This document shows positions 6,114-10,340 of a stretch of 10,340 nt of DNA, piece by piece. The position numbers were made by a program, and so were the translations under genes. The first letter of the stretch is position 1; each line of letters starts with the position of its first letter. Under the pieces are notes generated by a model, which worked only from the letters and a program-made list of their open reading frames with translations, did no database searches and was not told the DNA's origin. The DNA is from Candidatus Peregrinibacteria bacterium (GTDB lineage: Bacteria; Patescibacteriota; Gracilibacteria; UBA1369), in NCBI GenBank assembly GCA_020849575.1, contig JADLFY010000074.1, positions 1 to 10,340 of the forward strand, in the 5' to 3' direction.

Positions 6114-8342
6114 TTAAGGGACGGCAGGAGGAGGAGCGCCTGCAGGAGGCCCACCAGCTGGAACAGCCGGAGCACCTGGAGCAGCATAACCATTGCCCTT
6201 GATAATATTGTCAGCTACAGGGCCAGCTTTTTTGCCATCAACACCTGAACTGGTGAGAGCTTCTTCCAGAGCCTTGCGGGCAGCAACTGGACCAATAACC
6301 TTGGCCAAATCTTCATATTGCTGTTTGAATTTATCGGCGTCGGCCTGAGGAACCTGATTGGTGCCATTAACCAATTTTGGATCAATTTTAATATTAGTGC
6401 GGAAATCAGTTTTCTTTTTATCAAGTTCATCGAGTTTTTTGGTGGCTTCATCAAGTTTACGTTTGGCAGCATCAACTTCAGGTTGAGTTTTAGCATCTTT
6501 GAGTTGCTTGGCAGCATCCTGGAGTTCTTTGGCAGCGGTGGCGTAAGGAGTGCCTTTATCAGCGGCATTTAAAGCGGCACCGGCTCTGCTGTTGGCCATG
6601 TCCACATCACTCTTAACATTGAAATCAACAGCGATTTTGGAATCAACCACGAATTGGTCAAATTTTTCTTTTTCAACTTTTCCTTCCTTGAGAGCCTGGA
6701 TAAACTGTTCAGGACTATTGTAACCGGCTTTACTAAGGGCAGCGCGATCAAGTTGGGCAGCCAGATTTTTGTCGGCAGCCAATTTTTCTCCAAGTTTCGC
6801 TTGAATTCGTGAATATTCTGCTTTGTCCAAACCGGCCATTTTGCCCAGGAAGGCATTGAGATCCTGTTTGGTTTTGACTTTATCCAAATCGGTAGCCAAT
6901 TGCTGGGACTTATCACCAGTAAGTTTGGCGATTTCACTTTGCTGACTCTGAATATATTTTTCCACAGGATTGAGACCACCAGCTGCTCCAAGGGCCGCCA
7001 AACCAACTTTTCCACCTTTGCCGGTAGGAATAATCGGAGCATAGAGAGGAAGTTTGGCTACGCTGGTACCCATTCTCTGGACAGCACCCTGAATTGGTTT
7101 GATGAATGGATCGGCTTTGGTACCTTCAAGAGCACGGAAAGCGGCAATCCAGATAAAGGCAGCTGTAGCTAGACCTGCCATAATATCCTGAATACTACTG
7201 ACACCTGAAACTACAGTTCCGAAGTCGCCAGGATTGGTAGAGAAAACACCGCCTGGAGAAATAAATTTCAAATGACTGATCATAATCATGCCAATAGTGA
7301 GAATCAGCGCAACCGGTAATGGCGTCAGGGCATGCTTCATGAAAAGTCCTGTTAGCGGGTCATCGTTACCGAATTTTTGTTTGACTGGAGCAAAAGCCAT
7401 ACCAAGGAAAGACAAAGGCGACAAGGCTATGGCAAGCCATAAAACCACTAATCTGATCAATAAAGCGACAAATAAGGCAATGAAAGCAGTACCGTAAATA
7501 ACCAGGAAAATGAAAGAGAACAAAGTATTAATGGAAAGCGATTTGAGATCGCTGACACCATTTAATTTAACCGAATCAATTCTGGTTATATCCATCAAAT
7601 CAATGGCCATGACCAGAGCGACATTACGTGAATTGAAAGTGCTGAAGAAGTTTTTACCACCTTCAGTAAGTTCATAATTCACCCCACTGGAACTATCTGA
7701 ACCACTAGAACCACTGGCCTTTTGACAGAAAGGATTGGATTCCAAAGCTTTGGGATTTTTGGAAGCCAGAGATTGCATTTTGCCACAAACTTTTTGACCA
7801 AAAGTTACCCAGTCCTGATCGTTTTTGTTCAAAGAACTGGAGGCCATAGGTACAGCAAAAATGGCTGTGGTACCAACATTCACCACATCCAATACCACTT
7901 TACAGACCAGAAAAGAAAAATTCACAGCAATCAGGGCAAAAACTATCTTGGGAACTACAGCTTTGATTTTGAAATTATCACTATTGATACCAATAATATT
8001 GGCAATGGCCACGGCGAGCAGACCCAATACAAATAAAATATTGACGAAATCCCTAACCGCTGACCAGATATTCAGAAGAATAGTCAGCATGCCACCACTG
8101 AATAACAAATCATTATTGAGCAAACCACCCATTAATATAAGTACGGGCCAGATGAAAGCCTGACAAACCGTCAAAACGATTTGGAAAAAGTCGAAGAGTC
8201 CGCTATTGGTAACGGCTTTATTGATGTCTTCAAATACGCTGTTCTGAGCCAAAGCCGGAACTGGCATGATCATGATAAACAGCAGTAGAGCCAGTAATGC
8301 TGGTTTGAGCCAGGACTGATTTTTAAGTATTTTATTAATCAT
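6114..8342 (-). CDS. Polytopic membrane protein, VirB6/TrbL-like topology
   Basis: A 742-residue protein starting at ATG (8340-8342). Residues 1-32 form a signal peptide ending in ALA before Gln33. Hydrophobic segments follow at about 52-75, 84-118, 127-156, 270-318 (probably two helices), 340-357 and 385-403. The loop 161-268 holds Cys186 and Cys206 and a Ser/Gly linker (209-220); it could lie outside the membrane with a disulfide. The rest (about 405-742) is soluble: a Lys/Gln/Asp-rich helical region, a coiled-coil-like heptad stretch (about 600-645) and a Pro/Ala/Gly-rich tail (about 719-742). An N-terminal signal peptide, a multi-helix core and a long soluble tail are seen in VirB6/TrbL-type channel proteins of conjugation and type IV secretion systems. 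That link rests on topology and context, not on a recognised motif. The gene lies 21 bases after the 560-residue gene in the same operon and has no Shine-Dalgarno sequence. Confidence 0.9.
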   Translation of the reverse strand: MINKILKNQSWLKPALLALLLFIMIMPVPALAQNSVFEDINKAVTNSGLFDFFQIVLTVCQAFIWPVLILMGGLLNNDLLFSGGMLTILLNIWSAVRDFVNILFVLGLLAVAIANIIGINSDNFKIKAVVPKIVFALIAVNFSFLVCKVVLDVVNVGTTAIFAVPMASSSLNKNDQDWVTFGQKVCGKMQSLASKNPKALESNPFCQKASGSSGSDSSSGVNYELTEGGKNFFSTFNSRNVALVMAIDLMDITRIDSVKLNGVSDLKSLSINTLFSFIFLVIYGTAFIALFVALLIRLVVLWLAIALSPLSFLGMAFAPVKQKFGNDDPLTGLFMKHALTPLPVALILTIGMIMISHLKFISPGGVFSTNPGDFGTVVSGVSSIQDIMAGLATAAFIWIAAFRALEGTKADPFIKPIQGAVQRMGTSVAKLPLYAPIIPTGKGGKVGLAALGAAGGLNPVEKYIQSQQSEIAKLTGDKSQQLATDLDKVKTKQDLNAFLGKMAGLDKAEYSRIQAKLGEKLAADKNLAAQLDRAALSKAGYNSPEQFIQALKEGKVEKEKFDQFVVDSKIAVDFNVKSDVDMANSRAGAALNAADKGTPYATAAKELQDAAKQLKDAKTQPEVDAAKRKLDEATKKLDELDKKKTDFRTNIKIDPKLVNGTNQVPQADADKFKQQYEDLAKVIGPVAARKALEEALTSSGVDGKKAGPVADNIIKGNGYAAPGAPAVPAGGPPAGAPPPAVP

Positions 8343-8363
8343 ATTTTTGATGTTGGTCTTTGA

Positions 8364-10046
8364 TTATTTAAACAATATAGTGGCCAGGCCGCCCGCGAGG
8401 GAGCCGGCAATAGTTAGTCCTGTAGTACCGAGTGCAATAAGTCCAAAAGGAAGTTTTGATTTGGGTAGAAGGGCGGCCCCTGGTTGTCCAGGTAAATCGT
8501 CTGCTCTGACTTTGGCCTGAAGTGGTCTGGCCTGATTGAAGGGACCTTTGGCTGGAGCGTCGTTTCCTGCTTGATCGGCGGGGGCTCCGGCCTGATCGGC
8601 TTTAATTTTGGGCATAATGCCAATCTTGCTGGCTGGTAATTTCAGCATGGGCTGATTGGGGCTGACCACATTGCCACTAAGGATTTTGGTATTTTTAGGG
8701 ACTGGAATAACTAAAGGAGCAGCACCTACAGCTGGTATGGAACCTGCTTCGATGGGAGCTTCTTTGGTACCAATAAATTGCGGTGCTTTAACTGGTTCCG
8801 CTTTATTGGGGCCTTTGGCCTCAACTCCCACTGGCTTGAATTCTCCTGTAGCCTTGGCATTGGCATAAAGCTGCAAAAGAGGTGTTTTTAATTTGGGTAA
8901 ATCCTGATCAGTAACTTTTAGTTTTGGTGCAACCGGATCATCTACTTCAGGTTTTTGATAAATGGAAATATTCAAATCGGTTGGTTCACCCAGGCGGGAT
9001 TTGGTAACGTCTACCACTACCCTGGCCATCACGCCCTGATTGTCCATGACAAAGAAAACGGCATTGTTTCCTTCACCACTCTGATCAATAACCATGCTTA
9101 AACCGTTCAGGCTGGTAGTAATTCCATTGGCATTAATAACCTGAAAATTGGCATTGGCAAAGCCCAGAGTGCCTTTACTCTCAATAATACTTTGGAATTG
9201 TAAAAATCTACCCTGACGCATTTTCAGTTCGCGCAGAGCTTCGGAGAAAGAAATAGTGGTTTTTCCACTGGCCAATGAGCCGGCAGCACTCAGTCCAATA
9301 ACGCTTTGGAAAGTAGTAATATTACCGTTTGAATCCAGTAAAATTGCTTTGTCCGGGAAACGTTTGGCCAAGAATTCTTTTAACTGCTTGAGAGCGTCTT
9401 CTGGAGAAACAGCCTGTTTGGAAATCAATTCCTGCTGGGCTACTATTTCAGCTAATTCATTGTAAGTAAGAATGGTATCAAATTGACCGGAAATACCTTT
9501 GACCAGCAGTTTTTGACCAAGTCCTGCATAAGGATTGTTGCTGTGGTCAGTTTCGGCATTATCTTTACCACTTTTTTCTTTTTCCAGCTGAGCAATTGCC
9601 CGCTGTTCCAATCCATGCATAAAGGGTTGAAGTACACTGCGGAACAGTAATTCTGACTGTTCACCGCTGAATTCCGGATTGGCAGCTTTGGCATCCACAA
9701 AACTCGGACGGAGGAAATCCATTCGGTCATAGTTGAAAGTCACCAGACGGATATTGGTTCTGATCTGATCAAAGAAAAAAGCCTGATCATCGGGAGAATC
9801 TGTGAAAGGAACATCTACTCTGGGTTGATTGATATTTCCAGAAGCGTAAAAATATTTTTTGAAAAATTCTTTCTGTTCGCCTGGCAAACTGGCAAAGGCC
9901 TGAATGCTGTTCTTGGTGAAAAGCTGATCATGCAGAACTGCTTGTTGCTGATCATTTCTAAAAACAAAACGTGACTCATCAATCAGTATCTCACGAATGA
10001 GATTGTTTAGTTTCAGGATGAATTGTTGATCGATTTGATAAGCCAT
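8364..10046 (-). CDS. Tail-anchored protein with Pro/Ala-rich linker, unknown function
   Basis: A 560-residue protein that I do not recognise. It starts at ATG (10044-10046), 10 bases after the preceding gene's stop, without a Shine-Dalgarno sequence. The N-terminal part (about 1-230) is mainly helical. Residues about 231-365 look beta-rich (alternating hydrophobics, for example NNAVFFVMDNQGVMARVVVDV at 327-347) and may form a compact domain. Residues about 366-530 are a Pro/Ala/Lys-rich, probably disordered linker with short repeats (DQAG at 484 and again at 491). The protein ends in a single hydrophobic glycine-rich helix (about 533-558) followed by one lysine, which suggests a C-terminal membrane anchor with the bulk in the cytoplasm. 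There are no cysteines at all. The sequence GSLASGKT at 256-263 fits the P-loop pattern on paper but is preceded and followed by the wrong secondary structure. Its place before the polytopic membrane protein suggests both belong to one envelope complex; this is inferred. Confidence 0.9.
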   Translation of the reverse strand: MAYQIDQQFILKLNNLIREILIDESRFVFRNDQQQAVLHDQLFTKNSIQAFASLPGEQKEFFKKYFYASGNINQPRVDVPFTDSPDDQAFFFDQIRTNIRLVTFNYDRMDFLRPSFVDAKAANPEFSGEQSELLFRSVLQPFMHGLEQRAIAQLEKEKSGKDNAETDHSNNPYAGLGQKLLVKGISGQFDTILTYNELAEIVAQQELISKQAVSPEDALKQLKEFLAKRFPDKAILLDSNGNITTFQSVIGLSAAGSLASGKTTISFSEALRELKMRQGRFLQFQSIIESKGTLGFANANFQVINANGITTSLNGLSMVIDQSGEGNNAVFFVMDNQGVMARVVVDVTKSRLGEPTDLNISIYQKPEVDDPVAPKLKVTDQDLPKLKTPLLQLYANAKATGEFKPVGVEAKGPNKAEPVKAPQFIGTKEAPIEAGSIPAVGAAPLVIPVPKNTKILSGNVVSPNQPMLKLPASKIGIMPKIKADQAGAPADQAGNDAPAKGPFNQARPLQAKVRADDLPGQPGAALLPKSKLPFGLIALGTTGLTIAGSLAGGLATILFK

Positions 10047-10056
10047 ATTTACTTAA

Positions 10057-10340
10057 TTAGGCGTTGAGGCCTTGTTTGGTACGCAGTTCTTTTTGATAAG
10101 TTAAAAATTTATCCTTTTGATTGAGATCAAGACTGGTCAAAAGTCCCATCACTCCTTTCAAGGTATCGCTAAAATTGACATCAGTACTGCCTTCCAGACC
10201 AAAAGCTTTCTGCAGGATTTCACGCTGTTTAGGAGTGGATTTGGCCATGATTTCGGTAAATTTGAATTCCGGAGTTTTCTGCTTTTTCTGATAATCAGCG
10301 ATAATTTCATTGATGATTTCCAGGCCAGATTTCTCTTTGC
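10057..10340 (-). CDS. C-terminal part of a hypothetical protein, runs off the window
   Basis: The frame is open from the right edge (first full codon at 10338-10336) to the TAA at 10057-10059, giving 93 residues with the 5' end outside the window. An in-frame ATG at 10248 has no Shine-Dalgarno sequence, and the 30 codons upstream of it (including LEIINEIIADYQKK) are equally protein-like, so it is probably an internal methionine rather than the start. What is visible is helical, charged and cysteine-free, with no membrane segment (examples: QREILQKAFGLEG and FLTYQKELRTKQG). I do not recognise it. It ends 10 bases before the 560-residue gene, so it is probably the upstream member of the same operon. 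Confidence 0.8.
   Translation of the reverse strand, partial: KEKSGLEIINEIIADYQKKQKTPEFKFTEIMAKSTPKQREILQKAFGLEGSTDVNFSDTLKGVMGLLTSLDLNQKDKFLTYQKELRTKQGLNA

Noticed and set aside
9258..9281. P-loop-like GSLASGKT in the 560-residue protein
   Set aside because: It fits GxxxxGK[ST], but no hydrophobic strand precedes it, a strand-like ISFSEAL follows instead of a helix, and no Walker B partner is seen.
10246..10248. ATG at 10248 as start of the last gene
   Set aside because: The frame is open to the window edge with protein-like sequence upstream and no ribosome binding site.
1..10340. CRISPR array, tRNA or rRNA gene, transposase, alternative UGA code
   Set aside because: No regular direct repeats, no tRNA cloverleaf or rRNA segment, no transposase frame, and all long frames close normally with TAA or TAG without in-frame TGA.

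Overview
The window looks like a piece of a small-genome, AT-leaning bacterium, most likely a Patescibacteria (CPR) lineage. I infer this from the style of the genes: a bacterial-type ThrRS with the variant motifs MNCPFHH and RYMQMNDAH, followed by a run of very large, largely unrecognisable proteins around a VirB6/TrbL-like polytopic membrane protein. It is not proven. UGA is not needed as a sense codon anywhere in the long frames, so the Gracilibacteria/Absconditabacteria code is not indicated.

Layout. (1) Positions 1-1680, plus strand: threonyl-tRNA synthetase, cut at its 5' end by the window edge. (2) About 1681-2392: an intergenic region between convergent units. Its middle (about 1780-2275) is clearly GC-richer than its surroundings. 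It carries one small two-helix membrane protein with a perfect Shine-Dalgarno sequence and a TTG start. Right after that gene lies a 70-base nested inverted repeat (an outer stem enclosing two GC-rich hairpins). A stop-free plus-strand stretch with protein-like content follows and may be a gene remnant. (3) Positions 2393-10340, minus strand: four closely spaced genes reading right to left. They are a partial gene running in from beyond the window, a 560-residue cysteine-free protein with a Pro/Ala-rich linker and a C-terminal membrane anchor, a 742-residue protein with a signal peptide and a multi-helix membrane core, and a 1217-residue soluble protein with internal repeats.

How the parts may work together. 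Spacings of 10, 21 and 67 bases suggest the four minus-strand genes form one operon. One polytopic membrane protein, one tail-anchored protein and one very large soluble protein would suit a membrane-bound machine, perhaps a reduced type IV secretion or DNA-transfer apparatus. The VirB6/TrbL resemblance rests on topology only; no ATPase (VirB4/VirD4) lies in the window. None of the three starts visible in this operon has a Shine-Dalgarno sequence, unlike the small gene in the GC-rich patch, which supports a separate origin for that patch.
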